Counted from the first letter of the stretch, positions 9,255 through 18,426 are shown. The stretch is DNA of 64,000 nucleotides from Duganella lactea (GCF_009857505.1 NZ_WWCP01000022.1:1-64000); one strand, 5' to 3'. The notes: generated from the sequence alone by a model not told the origin. Numbers and translations are program-made.

Positions 9255-9278
9255 AGTGGTACATACCACTGTAGAATT
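9255..9278 (+). promoter_or_regulatory. putative GntR operator and -10 of the receptor/kinase/permease operon
   Basis: CAGTGGTACATACCACTG (9255-9272) is an 18-bp palindrome imperfect only at its centre, with core GGTACATACC. It is followed at once by TAGAAT (9273-9278), a plausible -10 element. The stretch core-ACTGTAGAAT matches core-ATTGTAGTAT at 14781-14800 closely, so both promoters share one architecture. No good -35 is visible at 16-18 nt. Confidence 0.6.
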
Positions 9279-9307
9279 TCTTCCAAATTAACGACGGGAG
9301 AACGAGC

Positions 9308-11545
9308 ATGGCTAACAGGGAAATCGTGGTGGTGGTACTGGGCTTGACTGCGGTGGCGGCAGCGATGGCACAGGAAGAGCAGCCAGCGGCGGCAGCGGGC
9401 CAGCTGCAAACGGTGACGGTCAGCGCCGAGCGGCGCGCCGAGAATGTCAAGAACGTGCCGGTGTCGGCGACCATCATCGCCGACGACACGCTGGGGGCGC
9501 TCAACTCCGGCGGATTGGACATGCAGATGCTGGCGGGGCGGGCGCCAAGCCTGCAGGTGGAATCATCCTTCGGCCGTGGCTTCCCGCGGTTTTATCTGCG
9601 CGGCTACGGCAATGTGGACTTTCACCAGAACGCCTCGCAGCCGGTTTCACTGATTTATGACGACGTGGTGCAGGAAAGCGCGGTGCTGAAAGGCTTCCCG
9701 GCCTTCGACCTGGAACAGATCGAAGTGCTGCGCGGTCCGCAAGGCTCGCTGTTCGGCCGGAATACGCCGGCAGGCGTGGTCAAGTTCGACTCGGTGCGGC
9801 CGTCGCAAACGCCCGGCGGCTACCTGACCCTGTCCGACGCTACGCACAACACCGCTGGGCTGGAAGGCGCGGTGAATCTACCGCTTGGCGGCGACTGGGC
9901 CGCGCGCGTTTCGCTTCTAAGCCAGCACCGCGATGACTGGATCGGCAACGCGCACACCGGCCAGTCAGACCAGTATGGCGGCTATAACGACACCGCCGCA
10001 CGCTTGCAGGTGCTGTATCAACCGGGCGGCGGCTTCAGCGCGCTGGTCAATCTGCACCAGCGCAGCATGAACGGCAGCGCCTCGCTGTTCCGCGCCAATA
10101 TCATCCAGAAGGGCAGCGATGCGCTGGTGCCGGGCTTCGACGTCGGCAGCGTATTGACCGATGGCCAGAATGGCCAGCACCTGAACAACTATGGCGGCAA
10201 CCTGCGGCTGACGTGGCACCTTGGCGATGTGACGCTGCATTCGGTGACCGGCTACGAGACGGTGCGGGTCTACAGCCGTGGCGATGTCGATGGCGGTTAT
10301 GGCGCGGTGTATGCACCGCCATCGGGACCGGGACTGATTCCGTTTGTGGTCGAATCGGCGGACGGCACCAAGGGTCACCATCAGCTGAGCCAGGAGCTGC
10401 GGCTGGAGTCTGACGTGGCGCAGGCGTTTAAATGGCAGGCAGGCCTGTTCTACTTCGACGAGAAATACCAGATCGACAGCTACAGCTATGACACGCTGGG
10501 CGGGGGCGCACTCACCTCGGACATCCGCTCGCACCAGAAGAACGCGGCCTACGCCGTATTCGGCTCCATCAACTACGATATCAGTCCGCGTTTCAACCTG
10601 CGCTCCGGCCTGCGCTACACGCGCGACAACAAGGATCTGAACACGGAGCCGAACAACAAGCCGGATGGTGGCTCCGACATCGACGCCTCGGCGGGTCTGG
10701 CCACCAGCACCGGCGTCTCCAAGGTCAACTGGGACGTGAGCGGCGTCTATAAGTTAAATCAGGCCGCCAATGTGTATGGGCGCGTGGCCACCGGCTTCCG
10801 TGGCGCGACCATCCAGCCGGCGGCATCGTTCAATCCGATGTCGGTGGCGCGGCCGGAAACCATCACTTCCTATGAAGCCGGCTTCAAGACCGACCTGCTG
10901 GATCGTCGCGCGCGCCTGAGTTTCGGTGTTTACCGCTATACGGTCAAGGATCTGCAACTGACGGCGGTGGGTGGCACTTCCAATTCTGCCATTTTGCTGA
11001 ACGCCGACCGCAGCGCCGGGCGCGGCGCAGAGCTTGACCTGGACGCCTACCTGACCGAGAACCTGCTGTGGAACTTCGGCGGCAGCTACAATTACACCCG
11101 CATCAGGGATGCCGGGCTGACGGTCGGCGCTTGCGCCGCCTGCACGCTGCTCAATCCGACCATCGTCACGGGCGCCGGCAGCACGCTGGTGCGAATCGAC
11201 GGCAATCCGCTGCCGCAGGCGCCGCGCTGGAACGCCAACACCTCGCTCAAGTACAGCCACGCGGTCGGCAACGGCGAGTGGTACGTCTATACCGATTGGG
11301 TCTACCGCAGCGCGGTCAACTTCACCTTGTACCGTTCGGCGGAGTTTGTCGGAAAACCCTTGTTGACAGGCGGTTTGCGGCTCGGTTACAAGTGGGATAA
11401 TGATCGTAGCGAAGTGGCGCTGTTCGGCCGCAATATCACCAATCGCGTCCAGCTGGTGGGCGGGATTGATTTCAATAACCTGACTGGTTTCGTGAATGAT
11501 AACAATCCGCGCATCTTTGGCATCCAGGCCAGCCGCCGTTTCTGA
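9308..11545 (+). CDS. TonB-dependent outer-membrane receptor (purine locus, first)
   Basis: 745 aa. The signal peptide ends near AMA-Q (residue 21) and is followed by a TonB-box-like LQTVTVSAERR. The plug contains LYDD-type and IEVLRGPQGSLFGRNTPAGVV motifs (about residues 120-160), and the barrel ends in SRRF. A GGGAG site precedes the ATG. It is the first gene of an operon with a PfkB kinase (27 nt gap) and an NCS2 purine permease (22 nt gap), and is divergent from the nucleoside hydrolase operon. Context suggests uptake of nucleosides, nucleotides or a modified purine across the outer membrane; the substrate is inferred, not shown. Confidence 0.9.
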   Translation: MANREIVVVVLGLTAVAAAMAQEEQPAAAAGQLQTVTVSAERRAENVKNVPVSATIIADDTLGALNSGGLDMQMLAGRAPSLQVESSFGRGFPRFYLRGYGNVDFHQNASQPVSLIYDDVVQESAVLKGFPAFDLEQIEVLRGPQGSLFGRNTPAGVVKFDSVRPSQTPGGYLTLSDATHNTAGLEGAVNLPLGGDWAARVSLLSQHRDDWIGNAHTGQSDQYGGYNDTAARLQVLYQPGGGFSALVNLHQRSMNGSASLFRANIIQKGSDALVPGFDVGSVLTDGQNGQHLNNYGGNLRLTWHLGDVTLHSVTGYETVRVYSRGDVDGGYGAVYAPPSGPGLIPFVVESADGTKGHHQLSQELRLESDVAQAFKWQAGLFYFDEKYQIDSYSYDTLGGGALTSDIRSHQKNAAYAVFGSINYDISPRFNLRSGLRYTRDNKDLNTEPNNKPDGGSDIDASAGLATSTGVSKVNWDVSGVYKLNQAANVYGRVATGFRGATIQPAASFNPMSVARPETITSYEAGFKTDLLDRRARLSFGVYRYTVKDLQLTAVGGTSNSAILLNADRSAGRGAELDLDAYLTENLLWNFGGSYNYTRIRDAGLTVGACAACTLLNPTIVTGAGSTLVRIDGNPLPQAPRWNANTSLKYSHAVGNGEWYVYTDWVYRSAVNFTLYRSAEFVGKPLLTGGLRLGYKWDNDRSEVALFGRNITNRVQLVGGIDFNNLTGFVNDNNPRIFGIQASRRF

Positions 11546-11572
11546 CCCTGACGGCGACACGGGACCGACCGC

Positions 11573-12508
11573 ATGAGTGATTTTCTCCATTTTCCGCAAG
11601 GGCGTCCGTTTGATCTGCTGGCCTTTGGCGATCCGAATATCGACCTGCTGTTCACGGTCGACCGGGCGCCTCAGGCGGACCAGAAGGTGCTGGGACGCCG
11701 CCTGCCGCCCCACGCCGGCGGCACGGTGGCCAACGTAGCCTGTGCCGCCGGCCTGCTGGGCCGGCCAACGCTGGCCTATGGGCGCATCGCCGATGACGGC
11801 GAGGGCGAGTTTCTGCGTCGCGAGTACGAACGGTTCGGCGTCGTCACCAGCCACTTGCGGGTGGTGCCGGACGCCACATCGCCGACGGCGCTGATCATCA
11901 TCGAGGCCAGCGGTGAGAAGGCGCTGGTGTATTCGCCGATGCCTGGCCCGACGCTGCATGCGGAATCGTTTTCGGCGGCACTGGCGCAAAGCCGGTTGCT
12001 ATATTCGATGCCGTATAACTTGCCGGAGTTCGAGCAGTTGCACGCGCTGGCGCGCGCCGCCGACGTACCGCTGGCGATCGACATCGAGACGGCGATGGTG
12101 CCCGACCGCGCGCATCTGCACCGCTTGTTGTCGCTGTGTGACCTGGCCTTTATGAACGACACCACCTTCCACGCCATCCTCGGCGCCGCGCCGCAGGAAG
12201 AGACCATGGCCAGCCTGCTGGGATTTGGAGCGCGCACGCTGGTCGTCAGCTGCGGCGCACGTGGCGCCATGCTGGTCACGCACGACCAGGCCATCACCCA
12301 GCCGGCGTTTGCCGCCGAAGTGGTCGACAGCACGGGCGCCGGCGACAGCTTCAACGGCGCTTTCCTCGCCGCGCTGCTGGAAGGACAACCTTTGGAAGAC
12401 ACGCTGCGTTTCGCCTGTGCGGCCGGCAGCATCGCCGTTACCGCCACCGGCGCGCGCTCAGCGCTGCCGACGCGGGCGCAAGTGGCGGCACTTCTGCAAC
12501 GCCCCTGA
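11573..12508 (+). CDS. PfkB-family carbohydrate/nucleoside kinase
   Basis: 311 aa, the normal length for the ribokinase/PfkB family. PfkB signature 1 appears as HAGGTVANVACAAGLLG (about 47-63) and signature 2 as DSTGAGDSFNGAFLAALLEG (252-271), with catalytic Asp258. The family phosphorylates sugars or nucleosides with ATP. Between a TonB receptor and a purine permease, and with a nucleoside hydrolase across the divergent promoter, the likely substrate is ribose released from nucleosides or a nucleoside itself. Sequence alone does not separate ribokinase from nucleoside kinase. The start follows the receptor stop by 27 nt. Confidence 0.85.
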   Translation: MSDFLHFPQGRPFDLLAFGDPNIDLLFTVDRAPQADQKVLGRRLPPHAGGTVANVACAAGLLGRPTLAYGRIADDGEGEFLRREYERFGVVTSHLRVVPDATSPTALIIIEASGEKALVYSPMPGPTLHAESFSAALAQSRLLYSMPYNLPEFEQLHALARAADVPLAIDIETAMVPDRAHLHRLLSLCDLAFMNDTTFHAILGAAPQEETMASLLGFGARTLVVSCGARGAMLVTHDQAITQPAFAAEVVDSTGAGDSFNGAFLAALLEGQPLEDTLRFACAAGSIAVTATGARSALPTRAQVAALLQRP

Positions 12509-12530
12509 ACCTCACATACAAGGAAGCCGC

Positions 12531-13868
12531 ATGCATTTTGTTGAATGGGCCGACCGCTATTTCCAGCTCAGCGCGCGTGGCACCACGCCGGCGCGCGAGG
12601 CGGTTGCCGGCGGCACTACCTTTGCCGCCATGAGCTACATCCTGGTGGTCAATCCGCTGATATTGTCCGCGGCCGGCATGGACCGCAATGGCCTGTTCCT
12701 TGCCACCATCGTCTCTGCGATGGCGGCCACGCTGGTGATGGCCTTGTGGGCCAACCTGCCGATCGCGCTGGCGCCAGGCATGGGCACCAACATCGTGTTT
12801 GCCCAGGTGCTGGTGGGGCAGATGGGGGTGCCATGGCAGATCGGTCTGGCGATGGTGCAGCTGAACGCCCTGGTGTTCCTGGCGCTGTCGCTGACCCAAT
12901 GGCGCGCGCGCATTGTCGCCGCGTTTCCGGAGCCGGTGAAGCTGGGCATGCAATGTTCGATCGGCGTATTCATCGCCTGGCTGGGTTTGCGTAGCGGTGG
13001 TCTATTGGTGGCGGATGCCGGTTCGCTGGTGGGCTTTTCGCGCCTGCATGACGGCGGCGCGTGGCTGACGCTGGGCGGCATCCTGCTGACCGCCATGCTG
13101 ATGGTGCGGCGCGTGCCCGGCGCCTTTCTGCTGACGATGCTGGCGGTGAGTGCACTGGGCGTGTTCGTTACCGGCGCCGATGGCCGCCCGCTGACGACGC
13201 TGCCGTCCAGCTGGATCGGCCTGCCGGTGTTTACTGGTCAGTTGTTGTTCGCACTGGACTTCCGTGGCTTTGCCTCGCACTTCATGCTGCTGCTGCCGGT
13301 GACACTGTATTTTCTGCTAATCGAATTTTTCGCCGGCACCGCCACCATGTTCGGCGTGATCCGCGGCGCCGGCCTGCTGCAACCGAACGGCGACCTGCCG
13401 CGCGCGCGGGCCGCCTTCGCGGCCGATGCACTGGGCAGCGTGATAGGCGCGGCTGCCGGCACGTCGACCGTCACGGCCTACGTTGAATCGGTGGCCGGTG
13501 TGGAAGCCGGCGCGCGCACCGGGTTGAGCGGCGTTGTGGTGGCCGCGCTGTTTGGCATCGCGCTGTTGTGCGGCCCTTTGCTGACGGCGATTCCCACCTG
13601 CGCCACCGCGCCGGTGTTGGTGATGGTGGGCCTGTGCATGCTCGACGGCCTACGCGAACTCGATACCAGCACGCCGGAGAATTATCTGCCGCCGCTGCTG
13701 ATGTTGCTGGTCACAGCGTGCAGCGCCGACTTGATGGTGGCGCTGGCATTGGGCTGCTTCATCTACACGCTGATGCTGCTGGCGTGGCGCCGCTGGCCGG
13801 GCGCCATGGTGCTCGGGCTGGACGCGGTGTTCGTGCTGTACCTGGCGCTGCGCGGCCATATCGGCTGA
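12531..13868 (+). CDS. NCS2-family purine permease (AzgA type)
   Basis: 445 aa from the ATG at 12531, preceded by an AAGGA site. The protein is almost entirely hydrophobic, with many membrane segments. AzgA-branch motifs are present: GTTFAAMSYILVVNPLIL near the N-terminus, ALAPGMGTN, and TSTVTAYVESVAGVEAGART followed by GLSGVVVA in the middle. AzgA-like carriers import adenine, guanine or hypoxanthine with protons across the inner membrane. This fits the periplasmic nucleoside hydrolase and cytoplasmic adenine deaminase encoded by the neighbouring operon. It is the last gene of its operon, ending 15 nt before the convergent GntR gene. Confidence 0.9.
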   Translation: MHFVEWADRYFQLSARGTTPAREAVAGGTTFAAMSYILVVNPLILSAAGMDRNGLFLATIVSAMAATLVMALWANLPIALAPGMGTNIVFAQVLVGQMGVPWQIGLAMVQLNALVFLALSLTQWRARIVAAFPEPVKLGMQCSIGVFIAWLGLRSGGLLVADAGSLVGFSRLHDGGAWLTLGGILLTAMLMVRRVPGAFLLTMLAVSALGVFVTGADGRPLTTLPSSWIGLPVFTGQLLFALDFRGFASHFMLLLPVTLYFLLIEFFAGTATMFGVIRGAGLLQPNGDLPRARAAFAADALGSVIGAAAGTSTVTAYVESVAGVEAGARTGLSGVVVAALFGIALLCGPLLTAIPTCATAPVLVMVGLCMLDGLRELDTSTPENYLPPLLMLLVTACSADLMVALALGCFIYTLMLLAWRRWPGAMVLGLDAVFVLYLALRGHIG

Positions 13869-13883
13869 GGCCTGGGCGCCGCG

Positions 13884-14621
13884 TCAACCGGCGCTGCCCT
13901 TGCTGATGCGGGTCTTGTAGCGGTAAGGTGGTACGTACTTCATTTCGCAGTATTCGACCGGTTCGCGCCGGTCGGACAGCATCACGCGTTCGCACAGCAG
14001 CAGCGGCGCGCCCAGCGCAACGCCCAGCAGCGCCACATCTTCCGCCTGGGCCGCCACCGCGCCCACGCTCTCCAGGCTTTCCGATGGCTTGATGCCGAAC
14101 TTGTCGATCAGGATGCGGTACAGCGAGCCGACTTGTTCCAGCTCTGTCTGTGTCAGTTGCGCGCCTTCGGGCAGCCGCAAGAACGATTCCTGCAAACCGA
14201 TAGGCTTGCTGTTCATCAGGCGCACGCGCTTGATGCGTAGCAGCGGCTCGTCCGGCTGCATGTGCAGCAGGCTGGCGATGGCCATGTTAGCCGCGACGTT
14301 TTCCATGCTGAGGATAGTCTGCCCCGGCACGCCGCCGCGCTTGAGGGTGTCGTCGGTGAAGCTGTCGAGGAAGCGCGACATCTGGCGCACCGACTCCGGC
14401 GCGGCAAAGGTGCCGCGTCCGTGGTCGCTGTAAAGCAGGCCCTGTTCTTCCAGCAGGCGGATCGCCTTGCGTACCGTGTCGCGGCTGACCTGGTAGGTGA
14501 TCGCCAGTTCACGCTCGGCCGGCATGGGTTCCTTGGCGCCGATGTTCCCCGACGCCATCAGCTGCTTGAGTGTCTCCGCCAGTTGCTGGTACAGCGGCAC
14601 GTTGGTCTTGGTGGATCGCAT
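13884..14621 (-). CDS. GntR-family transcriptional regulator, HutC/UTRA subfamily
   Basis: 245 aa. The N-terminal winged helix-turn-helix (about 8-73) reads PLYQQLAETLKQL, PAERELAITYQVSRDTVRKA and GLLYSDHGRGTF. The remaining 170 residues form a UTRA ligand-binding domain (QESFLRLPEG, and the RVMLSDRREPVEYCEMKYVP end typical of HutC types). The family usually represses catabolic genes until an effector binds. It is convergent with the purine permease gene and divergent from the second receptor operon. GGTACGTACC palindromes lie before its own gene and before the three neighbouring units, so autoregulation and control of the whole locus are likely. The effector is probably a purine or sugar phosphate, which is inference. 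Confidence 0.9.
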   Translation of the reverse strand: MRSTKTNVPLYQQLAETLKQLMASGNIGAKEPMPAERELAITYQVSRDTVRKAIRLLEEQGLLYSDHGRGTFAAPESVRQMSRFLDSFTDDTLKRGGVPGQTILSMENVAANMAIASLLHMQPDEPLLRIKRVRLMNSKPIGLQESFLRLPEGAQLTQTELEQVGSLYRILIDKFGIKPSESLESVGAVAAQAEDVALLGVALGAPLLLCERVMLSDRREPVEYCEMKYVPPYRYKTRISKGSAG

Positions 14622-14704
14622 TGTGTTTACCTGCTGAGGATCGTGATGGCCGTATTGTAGCGAAATGATTTACGCCCCGGTGAATTATGACAGCTTTATG
14701 ACAT

Positions 14705-14716
14705 AGGTACGTACCT
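14705..14716. promoter_or_regulatory. putative GntR operator, autoregulatory
   Basis: AGGTACGTACCT is a perfect 12-bp palindrome about 85 nt upstream of the GntR start codon. It is on the GntR side of the divergent GntR/receptor region and shares its core with the other three sites. Confidence 0.6.
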
Positions 14717-14771
14717 TTTATGTTTGCGTTAGATTAATCTTGATTTTTCATGAGTATTATAATTTTTCGCT

Positions 14772-14800
14772 TTGAATATTGGTACGTACCATTGTAGTAT
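14772..14800 (+). promoter_or_regulatory. sigma70-type promoter with embedded GntR operator, second receptor operon
   Basis: TTGAAT (14772-14777) and TAGTAT (14795-14800) are spaced by exactly 17 nt. The palindrome GGTACGTACC (14781-14790) sits inside that spacer. This geometry is classic for repression by blocking RNA polymerase. The receptor ATG follows at 14855. Confidence 0.7.
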
Positions 14801-14854
14801 TACTGGCGAAATCAACAGGTGCGCGGGCATCGACTATCCATCACAGGGGAATTT

Positions 14855-17317
14855 ATGTATTCAAAATTGGGGGTGATCGCGGCGGGATCGGTGGCGCTGC
14901 TGCAATGCGGTGCGCAGGCGCAAGCGCAGCAAACTGGGGAGGCCGTGGCGACCGTGGTGCAGGTCACCGGCCAGGTATTGGGCAAGGGTGAGGCGCGCGC
15001 CAACAGCGTGATCGACCAGGCGGTGATTGCCGAGCAGCCCGCGGGTCTCGATCCGCTCAAACTGCTGGCGCGCGTGCCGGGCATGCAGGTCAGTTCCAGC
15101 GACGCGCTGACCGGCAGTTTTTCGATGCGCCTCTCGATGCGCGGTTTTAACAAGGAGCAGATCGGCATTTCCATCGACGGTATTCCGAACGGTTCGACCT
15201 TGTCGAACGGCGGCACTATGCCGAACCGGTTGCTCGATCCGGCCAATCTGGTACGCGTCGACGCGTCTCAAACCGCCGGTGACCTGGGTACGCCGTCGAA
15301 CCAGGCGCTGGGCGGTTATATCGATTTCAAAACCCGCGATCCGTCCAAGGAACGCGGCGGCGAGGTGGAACTGTCTACCGGCAGCTTTGGTTACCAGCGC
15401 GGCTTTATGCGTATCGATACCGGCAAGTCGGCGTCGGGCACCAGCGCCTACCTCGATTATTCGCATGAATACGTGCGTACCTGGCCGGGCGATGAATCCG
15501 GTCGTAATACCCGCCGTCACATCGACGCGCGCGTGCTGCAGGATCTGGGCGACGGTTCCAGCCTGCGCGCCACCGTCAGCTACAACAAGTTCAGCGACAA
15601 CGACTACGACGCGGTGGCCTTGCTGGCCGCATCGTCGAAGCTTTATAAGGCCACCTTTTACGGCGATCCGACCACCGACGGCCTGACCGACCACTGGACC
15701 GGCAATCCATCCATCGACCAGAACTATCGCGGCACGCGCGGCATCAACAGCGAAGACACGCTGATGCACATCGACTGGACCCAGCGTTTCGGCGACAGCG
15801 GCAAGCTGACAGTCAAGCCGTACTGGCACAAGCAGGATGGCAATGGCTGGTTCTACGTGCCTTACGTACAGTTGCCCAGCAATGGCCTGGTCTACAGCCC
15901 TGTAGTGGCAGGCGGCAAGCCAACCGCCGTGGTGCAGGAGTGCTACCAGAACCAGTATCAGCGCACCGCCGGCGGCGCCCTGATTCCGGTCAGTGCGATC
16001 AGCTATCCATCAGGTTCCAGCAGCGCGTCACTAGCCACTGCCGGCTGCCCGGCGGCGGCAAAGTATGCGATGAATCCCGTCGCGCAGTGGGGCGCGCGCG
16101 AAGCCAGCACGCGCCGCAGCGACAACGCCATCGATCGCAAGGGCGCGCTCGCGGAAGCTTCCGGCATGCTGGGCGAGTACCAGCACCTCCGCGTCGGCGG
16201 CTGGGTGGAACGGACCACACGCGACAAGGATCGCAACTGGTTCGCCGTCACCGATCCAACCGTGAGCGGTGCCTTCAAGGACAGCGCGCTATATTCGGTC
16301 ACGCAGGACCGTCACTATTCGTCCAACACGGCGATGGCGTATGCCCAGGACAAGGTCAGCCTGATGGACAGCCGCCTGCAACTGGACCTCGGCGCCACAT
16401 ATCAGCGCTTCAAGGAGGACTATTCGTCGGCGGTGGAGTTCAACGGCGTGCGGACGCTGGAAGTCAGTTCGCGGCTGCTGCCCAAACTGGCGGCGCTGTA
16501 TCGCGTGAACGACGACTGGGAGGTGTTCGCCAGCGGTTCGAAGAACTTCAGCGCGATTCCCGACACGGTGTTCGAGGGCACGGCGGCGGTCGATTCGAAA
16601 AACGGCATCAAGCCTGAAACCTCCATCAACAAGGACATTGGCGTCCGCTGGACCAGCGACAACGGCTATGGCGCGGCGCTGAGCGCCTACAAGATCGATT
16701 ACCGCGACCGCATCTCAATCCAGAACGGCAATCCGAATGGCGACATCTTCTCGCGCGACGCCACCACCACCTTTGCCAACCAGGGCGGCATCAGCTCGCG
16801 GGGCGTGGAGCTGACCTTGCGCGCCAGCGGCGCTAGCTACGAGCTGTATGCCAACGCTTCGTACAATGATGCGCACTATGTCGGCGACACGCCGGCCGAA
16901 GGCATCAAGGCCAACGATCCGGTACTGGGTGCGCCCCGCCGCAGCGCCTTTGCGGAAGCCACCTGGAAACCGTCGGAAGCCTGGCGCTTGACGGCCAATG
17001 CGCACTATGTGGGCCAGGCGGCCGGCACTTATGGCGACGTGCCGAACACCGTCATCACCGGAGGTCCGGCAATCTATCCACGCCAGTACATGCCGGCTTA
17101 CACTTTGGTGGGCCTGAACTTGAGCTATAAACCGAACGGCAGCCCGTTTGGCTACGGCAGCCGCACGGAGTTTGCCGTCAATGTCGATAACCTGTTTGAT
17201 CGCCGTTATCTGGGCGGCGTTGGCGCGGAGCTGACCAGCTCCAATCCGCTGACCACCGGGCGTTATTTCCTGGGCAGCCCGCGGACCTTCTATGCCACCA
17301 TGCGGGTGAAGTTTTGA
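14855..17317 (+). CDS. TonB-dependent outer-membrane receptor (purine locus, second)
   Basis: 820 aa from the ATG at 14855, chosen because an AGGGGA site and a signal peptide (ending near AQAQ, residue 25) match it; the frame also opens earlier at a GTG. The plug includes LARVPGMQV and SMRGFNKEQIGISIDGIP (about residues 75-115), and the barrel ends in TMRVKF. It is under the operator-bearing promoter at 14772-14800 and overlaps the start of the phytase-type esterase gene by 4 nt. The two receptors of the locus differ clearly in sequence and length, so they may take different substrates, for example nucleosides and nucleotides (inference). Confidence 0.9.
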   Translation: MYSKLGVIAAGSVALLQCGAQAQAQQTGEAVATVVQVTGQVLGKGEARANSVIDQAVIAEQPAGLDPLKLLARVPGMQVSSSDALTGSFSMRLSMRGFNKEQIGISIDGIPNGSTLSNGGTMPNRLLDPANLVRVDASQTAGDLGTPSNQALGGYIDFKTRDPSKERGGEVELSTGSFGYQRGFMRIDTGKSASGTSAYLDYSHEYVRTWPGDESGRNTRRHIDARVLQDLGDGSSLRATVSYNKFSDNDYDAVALLAASSKLYKATFYGDPTTDGLTDHWTGNPSIDQNYRGTRGINSEDTLMHIDWTQRFGDSGKLTVKPYWHKQDGNGWFYVPYVQLPSNGLVYSPVVAGGKPTAVVQECYQNQYQRTAGGALIPVSAISYPSGSSSASLATAGCPAAAKYAMNPVAQWGAREASTRRSDNAIDRKGALAEASGMLGEYQHLRVGGWVERTTRDKDRNWFAVTDPTVSGAFKDSALYSVTQDRHYSSNTAMAYAQDKVSLMDSRLQLDLGATYQRFKEDYSSAVEFNGVRTLEVSSRLLPKLAALYRVNDDWEVFASGSKNFSAIPDTVFEGTAAVDSKNGIKPETSINKDIGVRWTSDNGYGAALSAYKIDYRDRISIQNGNPNGDIFSRDATTTFANQGGISSRGVELTLRASGASYELYANASYNDAHYVGDTPAEGIKANDPVLGAPRRSAFAEATWKPSEAWRLTANAHYVGQAAGTYGDVPNTVITGGPAIYPRQYMPAYTLVGLNLSYKPNGSPFGYGSRTEFAVNVDNLFDRRYLGGVGAELTSSNPLTTGRYFLGSPRTFYATMRVKF

Positions 17318-18426
17318 GAGCAGGGTTTTGCTTCGGCATCGCGGCGACGCTGTTGTCGCTGGCGATTCCAGCCGCCAGCGCGGAACAGGCGCGGTTACGC
17401 TTGATCGGCGAGCAGCGCATTCCGCACCGGCTGGTATTTGACGGTACGGTGGTGGGCGGCCTTTCGGGCATCGATTACGATGCACGCTCCGACACCTGGG
17501 TGATGGCCAGCGACGACCGCTCGGAATTCAGTCCGGCGCGGTTCTACACGGCGCGCCTGGACTATGATGCGACGCAGTTCCGGGCGATCAAGTTGGAGGC
17601 GGTGCATCTGTTCCGCCAGGCCGACGGTAGCACCTATCCCGCCCAGCAGGGCGAGGTGGCGGATATCGAGGCGGTGCGCGTCGATCCGCAGGATGGAAGC
17701 ATCTGGTATGCCAGCGAAGGCAGCGGCAGCTTGGGCCTGTCGCCTTTTGTGCGACGGGCGGCTGCGGATGGCAGCTACCGGGTTGCGTTGCCGATGCCTG
17801 ACTTGTTCAAGGACGATCCTGGGCACCAGCGCGGCCCGCGCAACAACCTCAGTGTTGAAGGATTGTCGTTTGCGCCGGACGGGCAGTCGCTGTGGTTGGG
17901 AATGGAGGCGCCGCTTTATCAGGACGGTCCGGTGGCAACGCAGGAACATGGCGCCGTAAGCCGCCTTACCCAGTTTGCTCGCAGCGGCAAGGTACTCGCG
18001 CAATACGCCTATCCGGTGGATCGCGTGCAAGGCGTGCCAGCGGCGGGGCATTTCGGCGACAACGGCGTGTCCGAAATCCTGGTGTTCGATACGTACCACT
18101 TGCTGGTGCTGGAACGGTCCGGTGTGCAGGATGCGGCCGGCCATTTCACCTTCCACATCCGCCTGTACATGGTGGAGCTGGATGGCGCCACCAACGTTGG
18201 TGGCTATCCCGCCCTGACAGGCGTGGATTACCAGCCGCTGCGTAAGCAGCTGTTGCTGAACTTTGACTCAGCTGGGCTGAACAAGGTGGACAACCTGGAA
18301 GGCATGAGCTGGGGACCGCTGCTGCCCAACGGGCATCGCAGCCTGGTGCTAGTATCGGACGATAACTTCAGTGATGACCAGGTGACGCAGTTGCTGGCGT
18401 TCGAGCTGTTGCCAGCGTCGGATTAA
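17314..18426 (+). CDS. exported esterase-like/phytase-type beta-propeller protein
   Basis: 370 aa with a signal peptide ending near ASAEQ (residue 24). The sequence pattern GGLSGIDYDARSDTWVMASDDR, read here in parts, together with ADIEAVRVDPQDGSIWYASE and NLSVEGLSFAPDG, fits the esterase-like-activity-of-phytase family (PF13449). The start is a TTG at 17314 that overlaps the receptor stop (TTGA), so translation is probably coupled to the receptor. A phosphate- or ester-releasing exoenzyme next to an outer-membrane receptor suggests pre-processing of the imported compound, for example removal of phosphate from nucleotides. That role is inference; the catalytic activity of this family is poorly defined. 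Confidence 0.75.
   Translation: MRAGFCFGIAATLLSLAIPAASAEQARLRLIGEQRIPHRLVFDGTVVGGLSGIDYDARSDTWVMASDDRSEFSPARFYTARLDYDATQFRAIKLEAVHLFRQADGSTYPAQQGEVADIEAVRVDPQDGSIWYASEGSGSLGLSPFVRRAAADGSYRVALPMPDLFKDDPGHQRGPRNNLSVEGLSFAPDGQSLWLGMEAPLYQDGPVATQEHGAVSRLTQFARSGKVLAQYAYPVDRVQGVPAAGHFGDNGVSEILVFDTYHLLVLERSGVQDAAGHFTFHIRLYMVELDGATNVGGYPALTGVDYQPLRKQLLLNFDSAGLNKVDNLEGMSWGPLLPNGHRSLVLVSDDNFSDDQVTQLLAFELLPASD

Noticed and set aside
13924-13936. A further near-match to the operator (GGTACGTACT)
   Set aside because: It lies inside the GntR coding region, over the conserved KYVPPYRY codons, and breaks the palindrome at its last base.
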